A stretch of 64,000 nucleotides of DNA from Volutella citrinella (lineage: Eukaryota > Ascomycota > Sordariomycetes > Hypocreales > Nectriaceae). Made by a program: the position numbers and the translations under genes. The stretch lies in NCBI GenBank assembly GCA_034401135.1, contig JAWZSP010000008.1:3348001-3412000 (forward strand). The letters are read 5' to 3'. The notes below the pieces were generated by a model that saw only the letters and a program-made list of their open reading frames with translations, was not told where the DNA came from and did not search any database. How positions within the stretch are numbered: position 1 is the stretch's first letter; each line of letters opens with the position of its first letter. Below are positions 9,836 to 21,196 of this stretch, piece after piece.

Positions 9836-12258
9836 ATGCGTTACTGGAGCGTAGGCAGCGCAGCTTGGTATTTCGCCATTCTTGCCCTCAGTCCTGTCCA
9901 GGCAGCGACCGAGCCAGTCGACGCCAAGGTCTGCGGGAAAGCCTGTCGCCAAACATTTCGGACGCTGCGATTTGCAGATGCTCCGGATGGTTCATTTTTT
10001 GCGGTTCAGGAGTGCACCAGCCGTCTCTACCAGCAGTCCCTGTATCTCTGCTGGGACATTTACTGCACAAAAGAAGCTTGGCAGGCAGAGACAACGAGCA
10101 TGAACAAGACTTGCCAAGACATTAGTGGCTCACATTTCCCACCACACGGCATTATCGATGGAATTACGGATGATGATGTGACTCAAATCACAAGGTTTAA
10201 TGCGACAAGTCCAAACCGTGCGCATCCATTTGATGTGCTGATGCTGCCGACACAAGTCTTTCACAATCTTTGGAGCAAGACTCTGGTCAGTTCTTTCAAT
10301 CTTGAAACCGTCTCACCAGTTGATAGCTAACTGGAACCGTGACAGAGTGCACACGACTACGTGTGGGATCACCACTACTATTACGGCTGGATAATGGGAA
10401 TCTTCTGGGCTCTCGTGGTGGCTGTGGGAGTCACAAACCGGGCGTTAAGAAGATGCAATCTATCATCCCGAGGTCGAAGCGGCGTATGGTTCAAACGCAA
10501 TATTCTGACGCCCGCGACTTTTGGTCAGCGGTGTGTGCAGGACTTTGGCGGCTGGGGCACTCTACCTCCGCGCGTACAGACGCTTACTCTGGCAATGTTC
10601 GTGGCCATCAACGTAGCATGCACTATACACGGCTACAAAACATTCCAGGGCTACATCTAGTGAGTATGGGAAGCAATTTCTATGCCTATCCTTTGATACT
10701 GACGAGATGGACAGCTACCCTTCCATCGGGATGCAGATACTCCGCCACGTCTCTGACAGAACGGGCATCATTTCTTTTGCCAACTTCCCACTTATTTGGC
10801 TTTTCGGGATGAGGAACAATCTTGTAATATGGCTCACGGGCTGGGACTTCAAGACATACAACAACTTCCACCGCTGGATCGGTCGCGTTGCCGCCCTGCA
10901 GGCCGTCATTCATTCAATTGGGTACACGGCTCTCATTTTGCGGAGTAGGGACCATTCAGCACTATGATAGCTACAGTTGCTGACTTTCTTTAGAAGGAGG
11001 TTGGGATTACTTCTGGCGGATGTGCAACATGACGTACTGGTGGACTGGCGAGCTGGTGAGTAAACAAACAGCAAACAAGTTGCCGTGACTGACTTTTCGC
11101 AGGCCACGATTTGCATGTGCCTTCTAGTTGGTCTATCAGTATTCTGGTTCCGACGTGGCCAATATGAGCTCTTCCTTGTGCTTCACATTGTCATGTCCAT
11201 CTTCATTCTCATCACAATGCTAGGGTACGTGTATCACGACGCAATGGAACACAGACTAGAGAACTAACTTTCTTTCAAGCCATGTATCCATATTTAGAGG
11301 CGCATACGACCCTCTAGTATGGGTTCCCGTCATGATATGGCTATTAGACAGGATCTTTCGAGCCGCCAGAATCTTGGCATTCAACCCACGGTTCTGGGAC
11401 ACAAGGGCCCTGGTTACATACAACGAGGATTCCCACATAATTCGCATGGTCGTCCCAGCATCTTCGAGCCTTTATCAAGTCGAACCCGGCACGTTCTACT
11501 ATCTGATGGTGTTAAATAAATGGAACTTCTGGGAAAGCCACCCATTCACCATCGCGTCGGTACCAAGGTCTGGTCACCATGACCCAGGGTCCGCAGAAGA
11601 GAATTCGCCTCTCTTGAATAATGGAACAAGTGGCTTCGAAGAGACGGGCAGTGGTACACAACGCATTGGACGAGAAATGACCTTCTTGATTCGGCCCTAT
11701 GACAGCTTCACGGCGCGATTGAGGGAGTATGCAGAGGCAGAGCAGCCAAAGCCAGCTACACTCCGGGTGGCTATTGATGGCCCTTACGGCGAGACGCTGC
11801 CATTGGAAAAGCTCGGCAAAGTGCTCTTTGTGGTTGGGGGTAGTGGAATCGCTGTTCCGCTCTCTTACCTCGGAAAGCTCACAAGGTCTCCCATGCGGCC
11901 GAAGCTGATTCAAATTCATTGGGCTGTACGGCAGTCCGCTCTCGCTGTCGATATTCTGAGCAACGAGCTGAATGACGCGCTCCATGATCAACAAGTAGAG
12001 ATGAACATCTACGTGACTGGCTTGGATGGCAGAAGGGCAGATGGAGAGGCCATATACCGCCTCGCGAATTGGAGGTCCAAAAGATTAAATGTTGAGCAGA
12101 TCATCGACGACGTTTACAATACTGGAAAGGAGGATAGCGTTGCGGTAGTTACCAGCGGCCCAGGGAGGATGGCTGACGAAAGTAGACGCGCCGTAGCGAC
12201 CAGGATGGTGGACTCGTCGTCCCGCATAGAGTACTTTGAGGAGAGCTTCCAATGGTGA
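9836..12258 (+). CDS. Ferric-chelate reductase, NOX/FRE family
   Basis: Six exons (9836-10285, 10346-10659, 10715-10944, 10994-11055, 11103-11224, 11280-12258) give 718 residues with every junction in frame. The N-terminus is a probable signal peptide (cleavage near SPVQA-ATE), followed by a Cys-containing extracellular segment. The ferric reductase transmembrane domain carries the haem-type histidines in FHRWIGR, AVIHS, LHIVMS and GHVSIF. The FAD-binding motif is HPFTIASVP, the NADPH site has VVGGSGIAVPLSYL, and the C-terminal SGPGRMAD is a nucleotide-binding element. The enzyme would move electrons from cytosolic NADPH across the plasma membrane to reduce Fe(III) or ferri-siderophores. Placement next to the siderophore transporter and the paired GATA sites agree with an iron-starvation role. 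Confidence 0.93.
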
Positions 12259-12494
12259 TGGAAGAGTTCGATACTGGCTCTGCTGCTGAAAGATGACGTT
12301 CCCGCATTGGAGACAGCAAGCACGAAGGAGCTAGACACTGTAGCGAATGGCCTTGAGGTGAAGCGACGAAAGCAAGAGACGATGTAGCCGCCTTTCGATA
12401 AAAAACTCATGAATTTCAATATGTCCCTGGCGCAGACCGTTGTACACATTTAAATTCCTATTATAGCCCGTAGTAAAGTAAACACTCTGTGCAA

Positions 12495-15400
12495 TCATGT
12501 GTCTGCGTCGCTGAGTCTCCAAATCTTCTTCAGATACCACCCCTCCGACACCGGATAGCTATACGTAAATGATTGAAAGCTCCCGGGCTTGGTGGCCTCG
12601 TGATGGACCATTTCGTGATCAAGCCCGAAGCAACGGGCTCCCATGTTGTAGCAGTCTTGACAACAGGAAAACACCGACACGCTACAGGTATCGCAACTGT
12701 AGAACTCTGCGTGCCTCCCTATATACAGCGTACATATATCGCACTGCGTCGACGAATCACTGGACAGCACTGGGGTTATTGTTAGGGGCATGTTGCTGTC
12801 ATGAAGCGTGATGCCTCGTTTCGCCGCGTTTTCGAATAGAAGTTGTTCGATAGTACTATAGCCGAATCGTCTGATAAACCACAGAGGCGTTCTCCCGAAA
12901 GAGTCCGGCGAGTCCAGGGGAACTTGATCAGTCCCTAAAAGGACCTGGACCGCGTCTTGTTGTCCGTGCCGGGTAGCCAGGGACAATATCGTAGACCCAT
13001 AGCGGTCGTGTTGCTCTAAATCGAGTGGCTTGAGCGAAAGCAACCTCTTGATAATGCGTCCGTGTCCATACTCGGCAGCGAATGCTATCGGCGATCTGCC
13101 CATGTCATCTGCAAACTCCATGTCGGCACCCTTCTCTATCAGCCTGACGAGGACCTCCTCCTGACCCTTACCAGCGGCGTACAGGATTGGCACTTGGCCC
13201 ATCTCGTTTTTGCAATCTGCATCTATCCCAGACGCCAGGAGCGTGTTGACCGTGTCAAGATGCCCACCAAACGCAGCAGCGCAGAGTGCATTGCCATAGT
13301 ATCCCCCTGGAACCAGCGGGTCAGCACCAACGTCCAACAGTCTGCCAACAACAGCAGAGTGCCCGCCTTCAGAGGCAGCGCACAATGCGTTGCCATAGTT
13401 TCCGCCCTGAGCGTTAATGTCAGCCCCTCCATCGATGAGTTTGCTGACGATGCCAATGTGGCCACGATACGATGCAGCCTGGAGAGCGTTGCCATAGTAT
13501 CCCCCCGGTGCGTTGACGTCCACACCAGCCTGTACAAGTTTATCGACAATGTCAGCGTATCCACCATGAGAAGCAGCCTGGAGCGCACTCCCGTAGTGTC
13601 CAGTGATGGCATGAACATCAGCCCCTCTGTCAACCAGGATGCCGACGATGTCAACGTAGCCCTTGTGGCAAGCAACGTGGAGGGCACTGCCATAATACCC
13701 GCCAGTAGCATTGACCTTTGCCCCAGCATCAAGAAGCATACTGACAATGTGGGCATGGCCTCCCATTGAAGCAGCACAAAGAATAGAACCGAAAATCCGG
13801 CCAGTGAGTTGGGCGTTTACATCAGCCCCAGCGTCCAGCAGCAGCTTGACAAAGTCACCCAGGCCCTGCAGCGCGGCGTCGTACAGCGGGTTGCACTCGT
13901 CATCGCCGGAAGCTTTCCTCATACCAAAGTATTTATCCTCCGAATTGAAGAGCAGGTTGCACTGTCGATAGATGGTGGGGTTCGAGAACAGCTCCATGGC
14001 CAGATCATGCATGAGCCCCCAATGCTTCGCTGTCGCAGCGTTGTCTATCCAGTACCGCGCAGCATACTCTGCGAACGGATACATCTCACACAGCTTGTCG
14101 ATGGCATGACCAGTGCTTAGGTCTAGCAGGTAGGCGAGGCAGGTCTCCGCAATGACGGTCCTGGCAAGCTGCTCCTCGAGCCCCGGGGCGAATTTGGCAT
14201 TGACGTTGCCAGCAAGGAGATATTGCTTGACGGAAAAGTGCGCAAGTCGCAGCTTAAGAGGCTGGTCGATGCCATCTTTTCCTCTCTCCGTCGTCAAACT
14301 CACGAGGCTTCCGCAGTAAGCTATAATCTCCTCGGGCCTGGGCATTCGGTTGGTGACTTGGAAACGCGGTTTCTCCCTAGTGTTTACAGCTAGCGCGTCG
14401 ACGGCCTCTTCGATGCGCATCGGGTACTCTGAGAAGACGAGGAGCTGAAGGAGTCGCACAGCCTTGTCAATATACTCCTCGGGCAGTCTCTCAAGTGCCT
14501 GGCTATATGTCTCGTCAAGCGTACGTGGTAGTGAGGAAAGTCTGTCTCGAACTTGGGACCTGTCAAGGCAGTTCCCAATCACTTCGACTTGACACGTCAC
14601 CCAGCGGAACCTATCCGGCGTTAGCTCGCCCCAAGCGGTGTTCAGTGTCTGGATCTCTCACATCCCGTTTGCCTTGTTTGCAAGAGCATCCACAATCTCT
14701 TGCTGGACGTCGTCGTGTCGCCGCCAGCGATCGAGTCGCCTGCCTTGTGTCACCTCCCAACGGATATACGAGAGTATATCCGGGTGCACCAAGTCGTGTT
14801 CCAGTGGAATAAGATTTCGGATACTTATACACGACTCCATAGCCGACCTGATGTCTTGCTCGGGCCGACTCGTAACAAATATGTGAGTGTTGCTATCGCA
14901 GGCACGGAGATGCTGGATCCAGTCGAGCATCTTCTGTCTCTGTTGGCGGTCGCTGGTGCACTCGTCTAGTGCGTCTAGGACCACCCATACCTCACCCGCC
15001 TTTTTTGCCATGGCTTCAAATCCCTGACACATGGAGGCGATGCTGGGCCGCTCCTTGCCGTCACTGTGCGCCGCAAAGCAAGCGTCGAGCGGTTCCCGGA
15101 CCTCCGGGCTCCCAGTATGGTAGAGCTGGCTCACCAGAGCAGCGACAGCCGGGGCTAGAGTCTGTCTTTCGGCGTTTGAGAAGTCAAAGTAGTAGTAGAG
15201 AACAGTCTTGGTTTCATCGCCTTTCAAATCTCCAATGACCACCGAGCTCAAAACTGTCTTGCCGCAGCCTGGGATCCCTGTCAACCATAGGAAAGAGGTT
15301 TTGTCCTGTTTCCATCCGGTGTACCGATCATCTTCAAGAATCCAGTTCCCGGTCTGTTTGTGGCGTTTTGTTTGCGCTTCTTGGTAGTTGGTGGATGGAT

Positions 15401-16713
15401 TCGGGGCTGAGAGCCAGCTCATCACGGCCCTCTTGTGCTTGTCGATCAAGAGGACATCAATGTTTCTATTCGCCTCTGCGGCCAGTGAATGAGTTTCCTC
15501 AGCAAGAGCAAAGACTAGTCGAAGTTAGCTTCCACCCCAGTAGATATACGTTTTACGTACTGTCACCGAGCACTTCTATTGCCGTCTTGGACCGCGCAAC
15601 CTCGTCCTCATCCATGACGGTCAAGAGTTCCTTGACATACGCCGCTGCAGTAACTGCCGCGTAGCGCTGCCACTGGTCGTTCTTGTGCGAGTCAGCATAG
15701 TCGCAGATGCCACGAACCACGAGACAGGGGAAGTTGTTCATCAGCCCGGCTGCCTCGGTCTCGATGCAGAGACAATTGCCATCCAATCGCCGCAGAATCT
15801 CTTCCCGATCTAAACCGTTCTTGACTACAGCATTTCCAGAGGCAATAGTTCCATAGTGGATATTCGGAATAGAGTCCTCGCGCTGGGCACGCAGGATCTC
15901 TTGTGATGCATCACATGCTTCGCAAGTGCGGCCAACCTCGTGCTGATATGTCTCTCTGAACAGTCGATCTTGCTCCCGGCCTTGGTATGCATAGTTCGGC
16001 CGACCAGAAGCAGCTTTGGCCATGAGAGGGTTATCAGCCAGGATTTGGGTGATAATCTGAGGGATTTGAGAAGGGGACATCTCGTGCTCAGCCTGGAGAC
16101 GACCAACGGCATTGAGCAGTGCGATGGGAGGAGTGTTGAGGAAGCCCCGGAGCTGGAAGCCGTTTGGTGTTGCTTTTCCGGCATCATACTGCGCAACGCC
16201 GCCATGAGTCCCGCTTGGCTGGCTAACGACAATGTCGCCGAGGCGAATATCTATATCGTTGCTCGGCTGCGGGACACCGCCTCCAATGCCGACGAGGAAA
16301 CCAAGCCGCACAGGAAACGACGCGGCCATCTGACCGGCAGTTGTACCGGCCGAGGCAGTGCCATACATGCCAGCCGGGAGCCCCGCGATTACGATGCAGT
16401 GCGAACCAATACGGCCCCACGAGTAGACGTTGGTGTCGCTTGCGGGCTTCTCAAAGTCGCGAGGCTTGCCGTGTCGCTCATCGAGCATGGCCAAGGCGGC
16501 AGCCTGCTCGATAGGTAACGCTGCGACCCAGCCGACAGTGTATGAGTCCTTGCTGTCAAGTCTCGGCCACGCCATCATCTTGCAGCAATAGGTCTGCCTT
16601 TCAAGCCGATCGAAAAGTTGGGCTCGTTTCCGTATTATCACGGCGTAAGCCTGAATCTTCGATGACGTGTTGAAACAACTCGAATGCCCCTCCCTGCTAG
16701 CCGTGGCCCCCAT
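12495..16713 (-). CDS. NLR-1: PNP-NACHT-ankyrin-ZZ immune receptor
   Basis: Exons, reading leftward, are 16713-15561, 15514-14662 and 14610-12495, giving 1,373 aa. The domains are: PNP_UDP nucleoside phosphorylase-like (residues about 45-370; VGIGGGVPQP, IETEAAGLM, GICDYADSHKND); NACHT (Walker A GIPGCGKT near 464; Walker B VVLDALDE); a helical segment reading MFRWVTCQVE after the third exon join; about 11 ankyrin repeats (about 900-1290) with several near-identical GGYYGNALQAAS units; and a C-terminal ZZ-type zinc finger (CDIC, CDTC, CCQDC, then His residues). This is the architecture of fungal STAND receptors implicated in non-self recognition and regulated cell death; PNP effectors in this class have been linked to ATP cleavage. 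The first ATG gives MGATAS, an N-myristoylation-like start; a second possible start (MMAWPRLDS) lies 46 codons downstream. Confidence 0.9.
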
Positions 16714-16840
16714 CCAATCAGCCGCAATTCTTGGGACAAATGACCCCTGTCAGATCAGCAGCCCGTGAAATGGAGTAGATATATTTTGCCCGGTATTAGT
16801 AATCTATCTGGATTAAACATTGTTGCAAATGTGTGATGTG

Positions 16841-16980
16841 ATGCAGATTCACAACGAAAATCGCCACTGTCACCCGAGCCAGCCGCCCTCTCCCCCATTC
16901 CTAGGTTCGATTTCCTCATCAAACGCAACACTCCCGCCGAGCTCGATGATGGTGTGACGAATAGGCTTTCTGCACATCCC
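16841..16980 (-). pseudogene. Relic of a gene 3' end (WRFSL terminus)
   Basis: Reading leftward, one frame gives RHTIIELGGSVAFDEEIEPR, then GGEGGWLG, a TGA, and QWRFSL followed by a stop. The last 20 codons and the next 30 bases of 3' flank resemble the end of the MFS gene at 24463 (RNVEEGNPLPRQWRFSL). The internal stop is consistent with a CGA-to-TGA change. I read it as the remnant of a duplicated gene end. It lies in the region upstream of NLR-1 and has no intact start. Confidence 0.35.
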
Positions 16981-17762
16981 TAAGACGGTGAAAGAAACGC
17001 TCCGCACTCGGTTGATACCCTATGACAGCGGCGGGTTCCTACATGCGGCATCCTGGGCACGGCTGGCGAGTCATTGAATGAGGGCAAATCTTCGCAACTA
17101 TCAACCGGATTCGCCATCACTGTCGAGAATAGATGTGGTGCTAATAAATGCAGATACGATAGGAGCGGATGGTAGCATGAGCGGTGCTCCTAGGCTTCTT
17201 TATACAACATACCATCTTATTCAACGCAAGTGTGGATTGGTACCCGCCTGAAACTAAGAACGTACGGCCCTGGATTCTCATGATGTATTTCAATGATGAA
17301 AGGCCACCTAGAGCTCAAATTTGGAAATCGTCTCAATCTCGATAGGGGCCGAGACGTTGTTATAGCTACTTTGGACTCGACTGTGCCTCGGTCGGTACTT
17401 ATTACCCAAGGAACTGAACTATTTCTGACTAGGACTTGTGAGTACCTACCTCTGTCCAAGTATGTATGGTCGATACTTTGGCTGCCTTCGGAGCAATCAA
17501 GCATGGGGGCTGGAGCCTTCTGGCCTGGACTCTGGATGGTTGGGGCAGTCCAACGATGCTTCCGATGGCACATTCCATCCCACCGGCTCCATCGGAAAGG
17601 CGGAAACAACAGAGCTGCTACCCCGCAATCGGAGTTACATCTCATAGACAGCCTCCTCCATCCTTGACCAAACGGAAGCAGGATTGTCATGCATGCATGC
17701 TCCCCCAGCCATTCAGCCGCCAAGCCCCAGACTTCAGTTCGGCAATCTCAGCAACCCGCGCG
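16981..17762. other. Intergenic region, no gene recognised
   Basis: Between the relic at 16841-16980 and the P450 fragment at 17763 several frames of 60-170 codons overlap on both strands. None shows a domain, signal peptide or consistent splice pattern. Confidence 0.4.
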
Positions 17763-17956
17763 ATGCAAACCAATCTCATCCTGGCAGTTGCTTACGGTCT
17801 CCTTGTGCTGAATTTCGCAGTCGCCCTTGTTAGACATCTTCGCTCGCCGTTGCGGACTGTGCAAGGGCCCTTCCTTGCCCGCCTCGGCTCCGCGTGGTAC
17901 ATTTTCAAGCTGTGGCAAGGCTCATTTCAAGGTGTGAACCTGCTACCAAAGCTAGG
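17763..17956 (+). pseudogene. Orphan cytochrome P450 first exon
   Basis: From the ATG at 17763 the frame encodes a hydrophobic anchor (MQTNLILAVAYGLLVLNFAV) and then the N-terminal P450 pattern GPFLARLGSAWYIFKLWQGS followed by FQGVN, which normally precedes HEKYGP. A splice donor (GTAGGT) follows PKL. The next 80 bp hold no P450 sequence and then meet the 3' end of the convergent NmrA-like gene. The I-helix, ExxR and haem-Cys regions are absent, so this is a stranded 5' exon left by deletion or rearrangement. Confidence 0.6.
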
Positions 17957-18035
17957 TAGGTACACCAAAGCATTCAACACAAGCAAACAGGCTGTGGTCC
18001 AAAACAAACATCCCAGAGTCTCCGCTTTGCTATCT

Positions 18036-19091
18036 TTAGGCACTGCTCCCCCATGCCTCCTGCAGCAAATCTTCTATAGTCCTTGGCGGGACAACAGAGT
18101 CGCCCAGTAGCTGCACCACATCCACACATCCCTCAGTCTTCATGATATCAAAGGCCCCGAGACCAATCGCTGCATCCATATTGCATAACAAGGCTTGAAA
18201 CTCAGCTTCCCCGCCAGGGAAACTATCAGCCGATGATGCAGCACTGCTCGGGAGCAGCGGGACTGAGTGATTCAAATAGTCCTCAATCGGGAAAAACGTC
18301 GTTTGGATCTTCGTTTGGGGGTGTTTGATCCTTTCGGCCAACTTGAGCAGGCTGATCGAAGACAATTGCGAGCCAGCAATAGCCAGCATCCTTGGCCATT
18401 TTGGTAGGTCAACGGCTGCGGCGATATATCTTGCCACATCGACGGCCATGGTCGTGGCAATTATAGCCTGCCCGTCTCCTGCGATATGCGCCACGTTATG
18501 TTGTAAATCAATGACCGAGTACATCGGCCGTAGGACGCTCTCGACCTTAGGAATCCCGTAATAGTCCATAAACATACCGCACATGAAGAATGTATACTCG
18601 AGCCTTGTGCTTTCAACTGTACGTCGAGCGATAGTATGAAACTGTTTTTCAGGATACGGCATCACCTCGTCGGGCAAATCATAGTCGACATTAAATTCCG
18701 ACGGCATAAATCGCTGCACACATGAAGTCGCAGCGGCAGCATGGATTAGCCGTATTTGAGCATCTGATGTCTCTTGAAAGTCCACTGAAAGTGCCGAAAT
18801 GATAGTGTGGATGTTGCTGCCTTCAAGCATAGATGTCAGTGCAACTTCGTCCGAGTAGTCTGCCACCAGTATAGGGGAGTAGCGGACGCCATCAGGACCA
18901 ACGACCGTGCCTGAGGTGGATAAAGGCTATAGAGTATCCTATTGTAAGTTCAGCTGTCTTTGCGCCCCAATTTTGAGCAGACTTACCTTTCTCGACAGAA
19001 TGTAGACCCAATGTTTGCCTGATGCGCGCAGAGCATTTACAATCAGCTTTCCAACGTCGCCGGTTCCTCCTGCAACTGCTATGATTGCCAT
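18036..19091 (-). CDS. NmrA-like / isoflavone-reductase-like NAD(P)-binding protein
   Basis: Two exons, 19091-18987 and 18926-18036, give 331 aa. Exon 1 supplies the Rossmann start MAIIAVAGGTGDVGKLIV, which matches the NmrA/PCBER GGxGxxG motif; the intron has GTAAGT and CTATAG ends and joins in phase 0. Exon 2 has VADYSDEVALTSMLEG, the family's HTIISALS strand and RFMPSEFNVDY, where reductases in this family carry their substrate-binding region. No signal peptide is visible, so it is probably cytosolic. The family includes NADP(H)-sensing regulators and small-molecule reductases, and the sequence does not decide between them. It lies tail-to-tail with the P450 exon relic; the two may once have been in one metabolic cluster. 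Confidence 0.85.
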
Positions 19092-21196
19092 TGCAAAAAA
19101 CCGCCTCGTCTCTTCGTCGTTTCCTGTGACTGCCTATGAACTGCCTGCTGCTTGGAGGGAACAAGCGTTTTCTGTTCTGTATATATGGCAAGACCAATCT
19201 TCCCCACTAGCGACCCTCCTCAGCACGTATTTTCCTAGATAAGACCAAGGGCCGGATTAAAACATGATTGGCGCAGCTACAAGTGGCTCAGTATAACGAA
19301 TGAGGCAGCCAGGGTGGGCGTCATGGTGGAACCTTGCCCACTGTGGCGATCCGAATAGCGGCGGCAACGAACCTCGCGTCGCTTCACTGGGTCGCGAGTA
19401 GCTTCCAGCCCTGTGTAACCGGCGCTAATAACAAACAATAGCATCAAAAGGCTCCTCCGTCGTCACTGATGGAGCTACGTAGCTTGCAGGCTTCACTACG
19501 CCGACTGTAGGCAGGCAGTTACATATCCCAGCTGATGGCGCCTGGGAAAACCTTCTCTGGAGTGGTGCATGAAGGAATGTTTGCCTGGGTTCGCTTCGGG
19601 TATGAATGGGATTTCGACAGGCGCGCCTCGAGTCCAAGAGACAGGTACCATTGAATGACTTACTTGAGGCCGTCCTAAACCTCAGAGCGTCAGCGATTGG
19701 CGATGCCGAAGCTGGAAAAATGCAGCCAATTAGAGAGATGGGCCTAGCAGGATTCATACGGCATATGGCCGGGAAAACGTAGGACTGGCGGAGGCTGGCA
19801 TCTCACTGGCACCGCTAAGTGGGGGCCTAATTTGTCGGACGATTTCGTAGTTGCTGCCGCTGCTCCTCCTGTAACGCCTCCAGGGACAGCCGAGGAGCAT
19901 CCTGTAGATAGCTCTCCTCTGAAGATGAGGATGATGAGATCTCGCAAACACCACCAATTACTTGGCGGCATAGCCTCTCTTGAGGTTGCGAAATTGAAAC
20001 GCGCCAGTAGACTTTTAGGAGCTACTACAGCTGCTATAAACACATTGAAGAGCCACCTTTGGTATTTCTCAATCAAGTAAGCAGCAGTCAGCCAGCTTAG
20101 CGTCACGAAGGTCAAGTCAATCACTCAGCTGAGCCTCTTGACGATGCCCGCGGCCAGGGATGGCTACATGACTACCAAAAACATCCACCAAGTTAGAACA
20201 TGCATACACAACAGAAAATGTAGTTCAAGAGGATGGGGTGCCTGAAGAGGGCTTATTCCAAGATCCTGGAGAAGAGATAGGCAGCGGCGAGGATTCCACT
20301 GACGATCCAGTCATATTAGCGGGTGCAATCATGGCCTCGGTGTCGGGCACAACGATGGTCAACCCTATCCTATGATGATGGAGCCCAACGACTAAACGAA
20401 CACTCAATGGCACAGTCTTCGCATATCTAACATATCTAATATATAGATTTACAACATTCCAACTTCATTGGCCAGAGATCCTACACCACCCTGGAGATTC
20501 AATAGTGCACTGCTTCAGAAAAAGTACCGCCTCCCACAAGTTCTTTACACTTCGCAGATAGTTCTTCCAGGTTCCACAGCTCTCCAATTGGCATCCCCCA
20601 GAGCGCAAGCGCAAAGTCGCGGAGAGCTATACCGAGATGTTAGAGAGAAACAGAAGGGCTCAGAGACTTTAAAAGTTGGGAACGTCGTATATGAAAATAA
20701 ATGACCAGTCTCGTCTCCGAAGGAACTTGCTTGTGATACTACAAATTGTGAAACTGTGATAGATTGTGCGATTGATAGTCTGGATTGGCCTAGTAGTCTA
20801 GGTGTACACACCTGGACAAGGAAGTCGCCAGGGATTCTATTTTGTGTGTGTGACTCCACGGGCTTCCCAAACAATCAATGTTCCTGAACAAGAAGTGCTT
20901 TTTCCCTCATGTGCTAGAACTATCAGCTAATTGGAACTAGCAGTTTAGTTAGTTTCCTTGCCGAGGCAGGACGCAGCCTATTAGCAGTGGAACCGAGGCC
21001 CCATATTAGACATCCAGCACGCTGACCCGGCCAGCCACCGAGTAGCCGACGATGTGGAGCCTTGAACAGCACGCGCCAGCTGATTGATAAGCCAGGTACA
21101 TACAAAAAGCCTCATTTAATCCATCACCATAGAATCAACCAACAGATTTCTCTGTCCTTGAACCACCACACTGCCGTCAATTGCCTATTCCCCAAA
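19092..21196. other. 2.1 kb region with coding-like fragments only
   Basis: No intact gene was found. A stretch at 20177-20373 translates without a stop into an acidic, plausible sequence (ENVVQEDGVPEEGLFQDPGE, ending GTTMVNPIL) but lacks a start. A frame at 19832-20080 ends at a GTAAGC donor-like site, but no phase-compatible acceptor joins the two. Both may be debris of a lost gene or mobile element. The final 130 bp are the acyl-CoA oxidase leader. Confidence 0.4.
20177..20373 (+). pseudogene. Coding-like fragment, unknown
   Basis: An open stretch following a TGA encodes LPKTSTKLEHAYTT and then acidic sequence to a TGA at 20371-20373. Composition and codon use look like real coding sequence, but there is no ATG at the beginning, no domain is recognised, and no upstream exon could be joined with confidence. 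Confidence 0.25.

Noticed and set aside
13062..13769. 235-codon plus-strand frame across the NLR-1 ankyrin region
   Set aside because: Antisense shadow of GC-biased ankyrin repeats; its apparent repeats mirror the coding strand.
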